This document shows positions 26,831 through 36,251 of a stretch of 64,000 nucleotides of DNA, in pieces. The DNA is from Pedobacter sp. BMA (GTDB lineage Bacteria > Bacteroidota > Bacteroidia > Sphingobacteriales > Sphingobacteriaceae). The translations under genes and the position numbers were made by a program. Within the stretch, counting starts at the first letter, position 1. Each line of letters begins with the position of its first letter. The stretch is taken from assembly GCF_001027745.1 (NCBI RefSeq), contig NZ_LECU01000007.1, forward strand, positions 62,001-126,000, in the 5' to 3' direction. Under the pieces are notes generated by a model. That model did not search any database. It saw only the letters and a program-made list of their open reading frames with translations, and was not told the origin of the DNA.

Positions 26831-26880
26831 TCCATAAAATTTAATCTTATATTAGCTTAAATTAATCCTTTTTGATTAGA

Positions 26881-27903
26881 ATGAAAAGAAAACATTTCCT
26901 TTCTTCGTTTATTGCATCTGTGATTCTCTTTCCTAATTTTAAAATACTGGCCCGCACGAATGCAGAAGAAAGCTCAGCTTTTAAGGTTCCTTCATACCTC
27001 AAAAATGGAGATGAAATAGGAATCAGCAGTCCCGCGGGATACATATCGCCAGAAGAGATTCAGCCTTCAGTTTTGCAGATGCAAAGCTGGGGTTTTAATA
27101 TAAAGATAGGTAAAACCATTGGCAAGCGCGACTATACTTATGGCGGAACTGATGAAGAGCGCCTGTCGGATTTTCAGACTATGCTTGATGACCCTAACCT
27201 AAAAGCGATTATGTGTGCCCGTGGAGGGTACGGTTTTGTGAGGATTATTGACCGACTGGACTTCTCTTCATTCAGAAAAAATCCCAAATGGATTATCGGA
27301 TTCAGTGATATCACGGTTCTTCACTGCCACCTGGCAAAAAATTATGGAATAGCATCTATCCATTCTAAAATGTGCAATAGCTTCCCAAGTGATTGGGTGA
27401 AGGCGGAGCCGATACAAATTGAAACTATTCTTTCAATAAAGAATGCTTTAGCAGGAGCTCAAATGCACTATAACGCACCTGCTCACTCCAAAAACCGCTA
27501 CGGAAAGGCTGAAGGGATTCTGGTTGGAGGAAATTTAAGCATTATTGAGACACTGGCAGGAAGCAACTCAGATTTAGATACGAGGAATAAAATTCTTTTC
27601 ATTGAAGATACCGGGGAATACCTTTACAGTATCGACAGAATGCTATGGAATTTAAAGCGAAGCGGCAAGTTGAAAAACCTTCGCGGACTGATTATTGGTG
27701 GGTTCAAAGTGAAACCTGATGACGCCGGCGAGGAGTTCGGTAAAGACGTTTACGACATCGTTCTTGAAAAAGTTAAGGAATACAACTATCCAATTGCTTT
27801 TGACTTTCCGGTTGGACATCAAAGAAACAACTTTGCATTAAGGTGTGGATTGAAGCATAGTGTAACTGTTAATGAATCCGGGACGCAATTGCTTTCGCTT
27901 TAA
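26881..27903 (+). CDS. Peptidase S66, LD-carboxypeptidase
   Basis: This 340-residue protein starts with a signal-like hydrophobic segment and continues as an S66 LD-carboxypeptidase. These enzymes remove the terminal D-Ala from tetrapeptide stems during murein recycling. The nucleophile serine is in GFSDITVLH, the glutamate in LFIEDTGEYLYSIDRML, and the histidine in FPVGHQ, so the Ser-Glu-His triad is complete. The ATG at 26881 was preferred over the in-frame TTG at 26872. A signal sequence is unusual compared with the cytoplasmic LdcA of E. coli and suggests a periplasmic form. It appears monocistronic. Confidence 0.88.
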   Translation: MKRKHFLSSFIASVILFPNFKILARTNAEESSAFKVPSYLKNGDEIGISSPAGYISPEEIQPSVLQMQSWGFNIKIGKTIGKRDYTYGGTDEERLSDFQTMLDDPNLKAIMCARGGYGFVRIIDRLDFSSFRKNPKWIIGFSDITVLHCHLAKNYGIASIHSKMCNSFPSDWVKAEPIQIETILSIKNALAGAQMHYNAPAHSKNRYGKAEGILVGGNLSIIETLAGSNSDLDTRNKILFIEDTGEYLYSIDRMLWNLKRSGKLKNLRGLIIGGFKVKPDDAGEEFGKDVYDIVLEKVKEYNYPIAFDFPVGHQRNNFALRCGLKHSVTVNESGTQLLSL

Positions 27904-28182
27904 GTAAGTGCTATTCGAACCACTAGATCAACCATTTCAAATCTTCGTCTAAAGCCTGTCTTAAGCCGTGCATGCCAATGACACTTGAATTCAGGTGGAC
28001 AACTATTAAAACATCCAAAACTGAAATCTCTTAACTCCAATTATACAAAAATCGCTCACCCTAACGAATAAGAGTACAGCAAAGTGATGTACATCATCAT
28101 TCCGATATCTCATAATTTTAGACTTACGTCTCAACAATTCGTCCCTGTGTCTCATTTGAAAAACTGACATGCTTTGAGGATA
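27904..28182. other. Intergenic region before the efflux operon
   Basis: About 280 bases have no supported gene. A minus-strand open frame at 28006-28215 has no start signals and runs across the promoter of the next operon, so it is not called. Confidence 0.5.
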
Positions 28183-28190
28183 TATTTTTG
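28183..28190 (+). promoter_or_regulatory. Promoter element for the TolC-MacAB-like operon
   Basis: TATTTTTG matches TAnnTTTG and lies 39 bases before the ATG of the TolC-family gene. A TTTG at 28155-28158 is a possible -33 box but the spacing of 24 is long. Confidence 0.6.
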
Positions 28191-28229
28191 TGTTAATCAG
28201 ATCATAAAACGACACAAAATTTATTCGCC

Positions 28230-29522
28230 ATGAGCAAATACATTAAATATATTATTATCCTTACGCTCCTTGCTGTCGCGTACATAACGAAGGCGCAGGA
28301 AGTTCCAAAAGTATGGGATTTAAAAACGGCTATTGAATACGCAAAGGAAAAAAATATCAGCATTAATACGCTAAAGTTAACAGCACAAACTGCAGGGCAA
28401 AGTTTAATCGCATCCAAATCTGCTGTTCTTCCAAATCTGACTGGTAATGTATCCCAGGCGATAACGAATTATAAATCCGGGTTGCAGAACACCAGTGGCT
28501 TAGGGCTAAGCTCAGATTTAATGTTATATAATGGAAGCTATTTAAAAAATGATATTAAAGCAAAAGAACTAAGTGTAAAAACGGCGAACTTATCTGTTGA
28601 GGCGGCAAAGAACGACATTACCATATCCATCACGCAAGCCTATTTAAATATTCTTCTGGCGAGAGAAAATATCACTTACCTTAAGGATCTACTTTCGACA
28701 AGTGAAGCACAGGTAAAACAATCAGCGCAACAATTTAAATTTGGCACGATCGCGAAGAAAGACCTTTTACAATTACAAGCTACTTATGCAAATGATAAAT
28801 ATACTTTAGTTGCAGCTCAGAACACTTTGCAACAAAATATCTTAACACTGAAACAATTGCTGCAAATTCCCACTTCAGAAGCGTTTGAAGTCAGTGCCGA
28901 TTCTGTACAAACACCACAGGTTTTAGATAACCTGGCGTCGGCACAGGATAAAGCATTGAGAACGCGACCTGAAATCAAAAGCGGAGAACTAAACATTCAG
29001 CTTCAGAATATTGAACTGGCAAAAGCCAAATCGACCTTAAGGCCAACATTGAGCCTGGGCGGTTCACTGTATACCGGATATAGCAACAATAGTGCAGGTA
29101 GTTATTCGTATCAGCTTAACAACAATTTTTATCAGAATCTGGGGCTGACATTATCTATACCGATTTTCGATAGAGGAGTAACAAAGACCAATGTGGCGAA
29201 AGCGAATATTAATATTGAACAGGCTCGTTTGTCGCTATTAGATTCAAAAACCACGCTCACGCAGAATGTGGAGCGGGCTTACATTAATGTACAAAACGCC
29301 AATAGCCAGTTTGCAGCTGCTCAGGAACAGTTCACCTATACCAGTGAAGCGCTGCGAATTTCAAATGCGGCTTTAAAGGAAGGCACTAATAACATCGTTG
29401 AGAATCTCCAGCAGAAGAATTTATATGTGCAGGCGTTGCAGGCTTTCGTTCAGGCAAAATATACGGCCAGTTTATACACCAAAATATATAATTTTTATAC
29501 AGGAGTTCCAATAACTAATTAA
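28230..29522 (+). CDS. TolC family outer-membrane efflux protein
   Basis: This 430-residue protein has a signal peptide (to about residue 22, YITKAQ) and the duplicated coiled-coil and beta-strand organisation of TolC. Typical segments are WDLKTAIEYAKEKNISIN near the N-terminus, the helix pair around SITQAYLNILLARENITYLKDLL, and the second-half repeat ending NVERAYINVQNANSQFAAAQEQF. It forms the trimeric outer-membrane channel of a tripartite exporter. It is the first gene of an operon with the adaptor, ATPase and permease that follow, 42 bases upstream of the adaptor. Confidence 0.92.
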   Translation: MSKYIKYIIILTLLAVAYITKAQEVPKVWDLKTAIEYAKEKNISINTLKLTAQTAGQSLIASKSAVLPNLTGNVSQAITNYKSGLQNTSGLGLSSDLMLYNGSYLKNDIKAKELSVKTANLSVEAAKNDITISITQAYLNILLARENITYLKDLLSTSEAQVKQSAQQFKFGTIAKKDLLQLQATYANDKYTLVAAQNTLQQNILTLKQLLQIPTSEAFEVSADSVQTPQVLDNLASAQDKALRTRPEIKSGELNIQLQNIELAKAKSTLRPTLSLGGSLYTGYSNNSAGSYSYQLNNNFYQNLGLTLSIPIFDRGVTKTNVAKANINIEQARLSLLDSKTTLTQNVERAYINVQNANSQFAAAQEQFTYTSEALRISNAALKEGTNNIVENLQQKNLYVQALQAFVQAKYTASLYTKIYNFYTGVPITN

Positions 29523-29564
29523 AACATGGTAATGGCTATTGCCGGATCAATTTAATATTTAATC

Positions 29565-30758
29565 ATGAAGAAGAAAACCATATTTATCATCATCGGCATA
29601 GCAATAGCAGCTTTTGCCGTCTGGTACTTCGCCCTCCGAAAAACGGAGCAGGTTGTTGTGCTTCAAACGGAAAAACCAAGTACAGGTTATATCTCTGAAA
29701 ACGTTACAGCAACAGGTAAAGTTCAGCCAGTTGATACCGTCGCGGTGGGTACCCAGGTATCAGGAACAATTAAAACGCTGTATGCCGATTTCAACTCAAA
29801 GGTAAAAAAAGGGCAACTACTGGCTGAACTTGATAAAACGCTGTTCGAAGCATCAGTAAATCAATACCAGGCTAATCTGGTGAGCGCACAGAGTGCCTTG
29901 GTTTATCAACAAGGTAACTTTAGCCGACAAAGCAACTTATACAAGGTTGGTGCGGTTAGTAAGGCAGATTATGACAATGCTTTATATACCATTAACGCCG
30001 CTAAAGCCTCAGTAAACAGTATTAAAGCGCAGCTGGCTTCAGCACAGAAAAACTTGTCACTTGCCAGTATCTACTCTCCTATTGATGGAACTGTACTATC
30101 CAGAAGCGTAAGTGAAGGTACAACGGTTGCAGCCAGTTTTAGTACGCCTACCATCTTTAGCATCGCCAAAGATTTGACCAAGATGCAGGTTGAAGCGTCG
30201 GTAGATGAGGCCGATGTAGGTAATATTTCTAAAGGTGAGCGTTCGACTTTTACGGTAGACGCTTTTTTGAATGACACCTTTAAAGGAACTATTGAGGAAA
30301 TCAGGTTAAACCCGACTATATCATCCAATGTAGTTACTTATACAACTATCATTAATACCTCTAATAATGATAATAAGCTGAAGCCCGGAATGACTGCGAA
30401 CATTACCATCTTCACTAAAGAAGTAAATAATGCGTTGCTTATATCAGCTAAGGCAGCTAAATATAGTCCCGATTCAACTTTGAATGCCAAGTACAAAATG
30501 ACCTGGGTTAATGCGGATAAAAAGCCTGCCGCTGCAGATGAAGCCTATGTTTGGGTACAGAAAAGCGCAGACGAATTGGTTCAGAAAAAGATTAAAACAG
30601 GTTTAAATGATAATACTCACATTGAAGTTATATCAGGTTTAACATCATCGGATATTATTATTACGGGTTCACAAGCCATGGGCAAAAGAGAAGCAGCAAG
30701 TCAGGCTCAATCGAGTCCTTTCATGCCCAAACGTCCGGGCGGCAACAGGAAAAAATAA
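29565..30758 (+). CDS. Periplasmic adaptor (MacA/HlyD family)
   Basis: This 397-residue membrane-fusion protein has one N-terminal membrane helix (IFIIIGIAIAAFAVWYFAL). It then has a biotinyl-lipoyl-like half (VAVGTQVSGTIKTLYADFNSKVKKGQLLAELD), a coiled-coil hairpin, the second lipoyl half (LASIYSPIDGTVLSRSVSEGTTV) and a beta-barrel domain. This order is that of MacA. It links the TolC-type channel to the ABC transporter in the inner membrane. Its stop and the start of the ATPase gene overlap by one base, indicating translational coupling. Confidence 0.92.
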   Translation: MKKKTIFIIIGIAIAAFAVWYFALRKTEQVVVLQTEKPSTGYISENVTATGKVQPVDTVAVGTQVSGTIKTLYADFNSKVKKGQLLAELDKTLFEASVNQYQANLVSAQSALVYQQGNFSRQSNLYKVGAVSKADYDNALYTINAAKASVNSIKAQLASAQKNLSLASIYSPIDGTVLSRSVSEGTTVAASFSTPTIFSIAKDLTKMQVEASVDEADVGNISKGERSTFTVDAFLNDTFKGTIEEIRLNPTISSNVVTYTTIINTSNNDNKLKPGMTANITIFTKEVNNALLISAKAAKYSPDSTLNAKYKMTWVNADKKPAAADEAYVWVQKSADELVQKKIKTGLNDNTHIEVISGLTSSDIIITGSQAMGKREAASQAQSSPFMPKRPGGNRKK

Positions 30759-31504
30759 TGGAACAAAAAATATTAGATATAAAGGATTTGAAGCGTGAGT
30801 TTGTGATGGGCGACCAAACGGTGCGGGCGCTGAAAGGTATCACTTTCGATATCAAGGCGGGCGAGTTTGTAACCATCATGGGCAGCAGCGGATCGGGTAA
30901 GACGACACTCCTGAACATTCTAGGTTGTTTAGATAAACCGAGCGATGGCGATTATCTGCTTGACGGTGTTGACGTAAAGAGTTTAAACCGTGATGAACTT
31001 GCCGGATTAAGAAACACAAAAATTGGTTTCGTATTCCAGGCTTACAATCTTTTGCCCAGAACTTCGGCTTTGGAAAATGTAGAATTGCCATTATTTTACA
31101 ATAAAAGCATCTCTGCAGAAGAAAGAAAAAACAGGGCGATAAAATCACTCGAATCGGTAAAGCTAGCAGAGCGCTTTGATCATACGCCAAGTCAGCTTTC
31201 GGGTGGACAACAGCAACGGGTGGCGATAGCAAGGGCATTGGTTAATCATCCGGTGATGATACTGGCTGATGAAGCAACGGGAAACCTGGATACCCGTACG
31301 TCATACGAAATTATGGCATTGATGCAAGAATTGAATAAGGAGGGAAAGACCATCGTTTTTGTCACACACGAGCCTGATATCGCCGCATTTAGCACCAGAA
31401 CAATTATGCTGAGAGATGGAAAAATACAAAAGGACAGTATAAACACCAATCAGCGCTCGGCAAGGGAAGCTTTAGACAGTTTGCCGGAGTCAGATGATTA
31501 TTAA
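30758..31504 (+). CDS. ABC transporter ATP-binding protein (MacB/LolD type)
   Basis: This 248-residue nucleotide-binding domain has all motifs: Walker A GSSGSGKTTLLN, Q-loop VFQAYNLLPR, signature LSGGQQQRVAIARAL, Walker B MILADEATGNLD and the H-loop histidine in FVTHEPDIA. It is of the LolD/MacB class, in which the ATPase is separate from the permease, unlike E. coli MacB where they are fused. It powers the pump formed with the flanking adaptor, TolC-type channel and permease. The substrate is unknown (macrolide-like drugs, peptides or lipoproteins are family options). Confidence 0.94.
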   Translation: MEQKILDIKDLKREFVMGDQTVRALKGITFDIKAGEFVTIMGSSGSGKTTLLNILGCLDKPSDGDYLLDGVDVKSLNRDELAGLRNTKIGFVFQAYNLLPRTSALENVELPLFYNKSISAEERKNRAIKSLESVKLAERFDHTPSQLSGGQQQRVAIARALVNHPVMILADEATGNLDTRTSYEIMALMQELNKEGKTIVFVTHEPDIAAFSTRTIMLRDGKIQKDSINTNQRSAREALDSLPESDDY

Positions 31505-31515
31505 TTAATGAAAAC

Positions 31516-32739
31516 ATGGCCATTTTAAATTTATTAAGAATTGCTTTCTTAGCATTGCAGCGAAACAAACTCCGTGCATTCTTAACCATGCTGGGCATAA
31601 TCATCGGGGTTGCAGCGGTAATTGCCATGATGGCAATTGGTGAAGGTTCGAAGCAAAGCATCAGGTCGTCACTTTCGGGAATGGGTTCTAATACGATCAC
31701 CATTATGCCGCAAAGTAACGAGCCCGGAGGCGTTCGTTTACAGGGAAGCAGCATACAGACTTTGAAGATGGAAGATGTCACCGCCATTGAAAAACTACAG
31801 TCAAAAAACATCAATGGTTTATCTCCTGTAGTATCTACCAGCGGGCAGGCGATTAAAGGTGCGTATAACTGGCCTACTACCATCACCGGGGTAAGCACTG
31901 ATTATATCAAAATCCGGCAGTTGAAGTTGAAAGACGGAATTTTGTTTTCAGATAAAGATGTAAAGCGCTTCGCAAAGGTTTGTATCCTGGGGCAAACGGT
32001 TATTGATAACCTTTTCCCTGATGGAAGTAATCCGATTGGCCAGATTATCCGGTTCAAAAGCATTCCTTTTCAGGTGATCGGCGTTCTGGAGGCAAAGGGA
32101 CAAAGTAACTTTGGACAAGACCAGGATGATATTATCCTGGCCCCTTATACCACAGTTCAAAAAAGAATTACAGCAACAAACTATCTGCAAAGCATTTATG
32201 CATCGGCAACTACTGAAGCCAGCAGTGACGCTGCTACAACCGAAATATCTGATGCGGTTAGAGAAAGTCATAGATTAACGGAAGCAGAAAGTGATGATTT
32301 CCAAGTACGTACACAGGCTGAACTGATCAGTACCATCAGCTCGACAAGTAGTATGTTAACGGTCTTGTTGACTGCAATTGCGGGTATATCACTTTTGATA
32401 GGTGGTATAGGCATAATGAATATTATGTACGTATCGGTTACAGAGCGTACCAGGGAAATCGGTTTACGTATGTCAATCGGTGCCCGGGGACAAGATGTTT
32501 TAATGCAGTTTTTAATAGAGGCAATTTTAATCAGTATCACCGGCGGTATTATAGGGGTAATTCTGGGTGTAAGTTCTGCTTACCTCATTTCTTTCTTCCT
32601 GAACTGGCCAATCCTCATTTCCGAATCCTCAATTGTTATTTCCTTTATTGTATGTGCCGTTACCGGTATTTTCTTCGGCTATTATCCAGCTAAGAAAGCA
32701 TCAAATCTAGATCCGATCGATGCATTAAGATACGAGTAG
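31516..32739 (+). CDS. MacB-type ABC transporter permease
   Basis: This 407-residue permease has the FtsX/MacB topology: one N-terminal helix (RNKLRAFLTMLGIIIGVAAVIAMMAIGEG), a large periplasmic MacB_PCD domain (about 50-250), and three C-terminal helices with the signature GGIGIMNIMYVSVTERTREIGLRMSIGA. It uses ATP-driven conformational change to drive export through the adaptor and the outer-membrane channel (mechanotransmission). It lies 11 bases after the ATPase gene, and a LytS/LytTR pair follows. Confidence 0.93.
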   Translation: MAILNLLRIAFLALQRNKLRAFLTMLGIIIGVAAVIAMMAIGEGSKQSIRSSLSGMGSNTITIMPQSNEPGGVRLQGSSIQTLKMEDVTAIEKLQSKNINGLSPVVSTSGQAIKGAYNWPTTITGVSTDYIKIRQLKLKDGILFSDKDVKRFAKVCILGQTVIDNLFPDGSNPIGQIIRFKSIPFQVIGVLEAKGQSNFGQDQDDIILAPYTTVQKRITATNYLQSIYASATTEASSDAATTEISDAVRESHRLTEAESDDFQVRTQAELISTISSTSSMLTVLLTAIAGISLLIGGIGIMNIMYVSVTERTREIGLRMSIGARGQDVLMQFLIEAILISITGGIIGVILGVSSAYLISFFLNWPILISESSIVISFIVCAVTGIFFGYYPAKKASNLDPIDALRYE

Positions 32740-32875
32740 CAATCCAGTATCGGGGCTTGTAGGTTGAGAGACTACTTGTCCCGATACACTACTCCGTTGC
32801 TATGGCAAAAGTGGTCAAAGGAAATTATTTCATATCCCAAATCATCATTAAAAGAGAATAAATAATAACTTAGCC

Positions 32876-33943
32876 ATGCAGACTGCCAGACCAAAAACAA
32901 TGACCATTAACTTTTCAAACAAATGGATGAAATTGACATTGCACATTTTAGTATGGGTAGTGCTGATTACACTACCGTATATTCTAAATGTAAACAGAGG
33001 AAGGCCTCCCCGTTCGCTTACTCATTATGAAGAAACCCAATTTATAAGACTTAATTTCATCAGTTACTTCTACTGGATAGCCATTTTCTATCTGAACAGC
33101 ATGATTCTGATTCCAGCTTTTTTTTACAGAAAAAAATACCTGCTTTATGCTTTATTTTTCGTTGCCTCTTTGTTGATGGCGATAACAATCCATGCCCTCT
33201 TGTTCCGTAACTTATTACCTGATTTAGACTTTAACTTAGGTAGAACCCTTTGGTTTAATACGCCAACTTTCTTGTTAACAATTGCCGCCAGTACAGCGTT
33301 TACCATGGTTTCTGACCGAATCAGCGAAGAAAAACGGGTTTTGCAGCGTGAACAGGAAAACATGAAAACTGAGCTATCCTTCCTTCGTTCACAAATTAGC
33401 CCGCATTTTATTTTTAACGTATTAAACAACATTGTAGCATTGGTACGCTTAAAAAGCAATGAACTGGAACCCACAGTGATGAAACTATCCGGGCTGATGC
33501 AGTATATGCTTTATGAGACAGATGAGGAAAAAGTTTCTATTAAAACAGAAACAGAATACCTGCAGGCTTATATTGATTTGCAAAAACAACGGTTTGGGAA
33601 GAAAGTGTCTATTGAAACAAATATTGCTATTAAAAGTGAGTTTGACGAAATTGAGCCCATGTTGTTAATTCCTTTTATCGAAAATGCATTTAAGCATGGG
33701 GTAGGCATGATCCAAAATCCCCAGATTTTTATTGACTTGAAAACCGAAGACGAAAAATTGACTTTTGTGGTTCGAAATAAGTACAGTCTGGATGAACACG
33801 AGGTAAAAGATGCGGCATCCGGTATAGGGTTAGCAAATGTATCACGGAGGCTCAATTTATTGTATGGAAATAACCACCACCTGGCTGTTGAGAAAAATGA
33901 TGGATGGTTCAATGTAAACTTAACTTTAAAATTAGCGATATGA
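32876..33943 (+). CDS. LytS-like sensor histidine kinase
   Basis: This 355-residue kinase has four predicted N-terminal membrane helices (about residues 20-150), a short coiled linker, and the His_kinase domain of the LytS type with the phospho-acceptor in QISPHFIFNVLNNIVAL. It ends in a small HATPase with IPFIENAFKHG as the N-box and a G-rich GIGLANVSRRL lid. Such kinases have no periplasmic sensor loop to speak of. It overlaps the response-regulator gene in an ATGA arrangement. The position just after the MacAB-like operon suggests that the pair controls or senses that pump. Confidence 0.92.
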   Translation: MQTARPKTMTINFSNKWMKLTLHILVWVVLITLPYILNVNRGRPPRSLTHYEETQFIRLNFISYFYWIAIFYLNSMILIPAFFYRKKYLLYALFFVASLLMAITIHALLFRNLLPDLDFNLGRTLWFNTPTFLLTIAASTAFTMVSDRISEEKRVLQREQENMKTELSFLRSQISPHFIFNVLNNIVALVRLKSNELEPTVMKLSGLMQYMLYETDEEKVSIKTETEYLQAYIDLQKQRFGKKVSIETNIAIKSEFDEIEPMLLIPFIENAFKHGVGMIQNPQIFIDLKTEDEKLTFVVRNKYSLDEHEVKDAASGIGLANVSRRLNLLYGNNHHLAVEKNDGWFNVNLTLKLAI

Positions 33944-34638
33944 TAAGATGCCTGGCCATTGATGATGAACCATTAGCGCTGCAACTACTGGCAGATAACA
34001 TTAGTAGTATCCCTTTTCTGGAGTTAGTAGCAAGTTGTGATGATGCCTTTGCTGCAAATAAGATCATGCAGGAACAGCCCATCGATTTGATTTTTATCGA
34101 CATCCAGATGCCAGGAATTACCGGCCTTCAATTTATTCAAAGCCTCGTTAATAAGCCCATGGTTATCATTGTTACTGCCTATAAACAATATGCCCTTGAT
34201 GGATTCGCGCTCGACGTTGTAGACTACCTCATGAAACCAGTATCGTTAGATCGTTTTATGAAAGCCTGTAATAAGGCCAGGGATTTGTTTGAGCTTAAGC
34301 AACCTGCCACGCAACATCATCAGCCTAAGCAAGATTATATGTTTGTTAATGTTGGATACAGCTTAATGAAGGTAAATTTTGCCGAAATCACTTATATAGA
34401 AGGTTTAAAGGATTATATTCAGATTCATACTTTTACAAGTCCGAAGGCTGCTATAGTTCGCATGAGTATGAAAGCCATGGAAGAAGAGTTACCGGGTAAT
34501 TTTGAAAGAATTCACAAATCCTTTATTGTGAATATTGAAAAGATAACCGCCATACGTAAAAATGCGGTTTTTGTAGGCGAAAAAGAGCTTCCCGTTAGCG
34601 ATAGCTTCAAAGGTGTAATTGAACGGCTAATAAAATAA
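33940..34638 (+). CDS. LytTR family response regulator
   Basis: This 232-residue regulator has a receiver domain with the acidic pair DDE near the N-terminus, the phospho-acceptor Asp in LIFIDIQMPG and the conserved Lys in VDYLMKPV. A C-terminal LytTR DNA-binding domain follows, with KVNFAEITYIEGLKDYIQIHT and ERIHKSFIVNIEKI. The ATG at 33940 was chosen because it overlaps the kinase stop (ATGA) and starts directly with MIRCLAIDDEP, the normal receiver start. The 12 residues encoded by an upstream frame are not needed. Confidence 0.93.
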   Translation: MIRCLAIDDEPLALQLLADNISSIPFLELVASCDDAFAANKIMQEQPIDLIFIDIQMPGITGLQFIQSLVNKPMVIIVTAYKQYALDGFALDVVDYLMKPVSLDRFMKACNKARDLFELKQPATQHHQPKQDYMFVNVGYSLMKVNFAEITYIEGLKDYIQIHTFTSPKAAIVRMSMKAMEEELPGNFERIHKSFIVNIEKITAIRKNAVFVGEKELPVSDSFKGVIERLIK

Positions 34639-34695
34639 ACTGCCTTAACCCACTGGGCATCACTTGCATACTGTTAAGACGAATACTCCGAATTG

Positions 34696-36012
34696 TTACA
34701 CAGTTTTTACTTCATCTTCGCTGTAATCTTTGATATCAGTAATGTAGCCGTTTATCAGTAAGAAATCAAATAATGGTTTGGCTTCGGGTGTAATGGGCAT
34801 ATTTGCCGTTGTAATTACTTCGTTGGTTTTTTTATCCAGGAAAGGGTAAGCAAAGAGGCGTACATTGGTATTAAACATATCATTCACATAACTTAAAAGC
34901 TGTCCGGAATAATTTTCGCCCCTGAAGTTGGTAGAATTAAACACAAATTTAAGGTTATTGATGTTTGTGGCTAGCCCCACACTTTTCGGCTTACAACGGG
35001 CCAAATATTTCGCCAGTCTGTTATGGCGGGTAAAGTTAGATACAATCACAATATTCCCCGTGTCACACATGTCTTGGGTACGTTTGGCCACCGCTTCCAG
35101 ATCGATATCATCTGGCGTCTCCTGATCATCTGTTAAAACATTTGTTAATAACACTTCAATCATAACGGCCAGATTAGTATCCTCAACTTTATTGGTACGT
35201 TTAAACTGATCTGTAGCTTTATTAAATAAATTAAAGTTTGGCAATGATTTCTGTCCATACTTGGTCCTCAGAATCATGATATCTTTTTTATATAATAAAT
35301 CTTTAGCCTGACGCGGATGTGCGTCTGCATCGAAGATTGCTGCTGCTGAGAAATCCTTCATTATCATGTACAAATTAAGAAGTATATTGTCAACACCAGG
35401 AAATGCAGGACCTTTAACTGAAATCAGGTCAATTTCAACTGAGCCAATGGTGAGGTTATCGGCCAGCGATTCCACCATTAGCTTGGGATCCTGATAGTGG
35501 TAAAATGCGGCATAAAGTAAATTTACACCAATGATGCCCAACACCCGTTGTTGCATACTCACATCTGTATCTAATAAACGAACGTGGAAGTAAATTTCAT
35601 TCGGCGCTCCGCCAGGTTCATTTTGAAAACGAAGTCCAACCCACCCATGTGGCTCATTGGTACGTTTATAATTTAAAGTAGTAACCGTATCGGCAAAAGC
35701 AAAAAACGTTCTGCTTTCGTACTTTTCACCAGATAATCGTTCATTGAGCAGTCCGAATTCGTGATCGAGCATTTGCAGCAGTCTGTTCTGACTTACATAG
35801 CGGCCGCTTGCTTCGGCGCCGTAAATTGCATCACTGAAAGTCATATCGTAGGCAGACATGGTTTTGGCTACCGTTCCAGATGCTGCGCCAGCATTAAAAA
35901 AGTTCCGTGAAACCTCTTGTCCTGCCCCAATCTCGGCGAAAGTACCATAAATTCTAGGGTCAAGATTAATTTTTAATGCTTTGCGTTTAGTATCCAGAAT
36001 TTCTCTTTCCAT
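34696..36012 (-). CDS. Conserved Bacteroidota protein of unknown function
   Basis: This 438-residue soluble protein begins MEREILDTKRKALKINLDP and contains long stretches that look strongly constrained (YGTFAEIGAGQEVSRNFF, TMSAYDMTFSDAIYGAE, RLLQMLDHEFGLL). I recognise the family as widespread in Bacteroidota, sometimes labelled in databases as a nicotinate-nucleotide adenylyltransferase, but I see no HxGH nucleotidyltransferase motif to support that. No membrane segment or signal peptide is evident. The start at 36012 is preferred over 36027 because a TACTTTTG promoter element overlaps the upstream region, 4 bases before this ATG. Function is unknown. Confidence 0.8.
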   Translation of the reverse strand: MEREILDTKRKALKINLDPRIYGTFAEIGAGQEVSRNFFNAGAASGTVAKTMSAYDMTFSDAIYGAEASGRYVSQNRLLQMLDHEFGLLNERLSGEKYESRTFFAFADTVTTLNYKRTNEPHGWVGLRFQNEPGGAPNEIYFHVRLLDTDVSMQQRVLGIIGVNLLYAAFYHYQDPKLMVESLADNLTIGSVEIDLISVKGPAFPGVDNILLNLYMIMKDFSAAAIFDADAHPRQAKDLLYKKDIMILRTKYGQKSLPNFNLFNKATDQFKRTNKVEDTNLAVMIEVLLTNVLTDDQETPDDIDLEAVAKRTQDMCDTGNIVIVSNFTRHNRLAKYLARCKPKSVGLATNINNLKFVFNSTNFRGENYSGQLLSYVNDMFNTNVRLFAYPFLDKKTNEVITTANMPITPEAKPLFDFLLINGYITDIKDYSEDEVKTV

Positions 36013-36016
36013 GCGG

Positions 36017-36024
36017 CAAAAGTA
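36017..36024 (-). promoter_or_regulatory. Promoter element for the conserved unknown protein
   Basis: The minus strand reads TACTTTTG, ending exactly 4 bases before the ATG at 36012, which predicts a leaderless mRNA and decides that start. Confidence 0.7.
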
Positions 36025-36085
36025 CAAAATTTTGATGTTAAGGCAGTTTTAAGAATTCAACTTAAAATCAGTCTAAATACTGCAG

Positions 36086-36125
36086 GCAAAAAAATAAGGT
36101 TGATATCATCCGATACCAACCTTAT
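36086..36125 (-). terminator. Terminator downstream of the hsp20 gene
   Basis: A 12-bp stem (36096-36107 with 36112-36123), with one G-U pair on the minus-strand RNA and a 4-base loop, is followed on the minus strand by ATTTTTTTG. It lies about 130 bases beyond the hsp20 stop, giving a long 3' untranslated region. Confidence 0.75.
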
Positions 36126-36251
36126 AAACCTAAACCTCAATAATTGTGAAACCTAAGGGCAATTCTACACCACTTATCTCTCCTTCGGCCCTTCCAGGAT
36201 CCACAATAAAAACCTAAACTATTATGAAAATCCCCTCATGGAATATCTTAT

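Noticed and set aside
27905..27935. GGTTCGAAT on the minus strand, resembling a tRNA T arm
   Set aside because: No matching anticodon or acceptor arms could be drawn around it.
28006..28215. 69-codon minus-strand ORF
   Set aside because: It runs across the promoter of the efflux operon and has no supporting signals.
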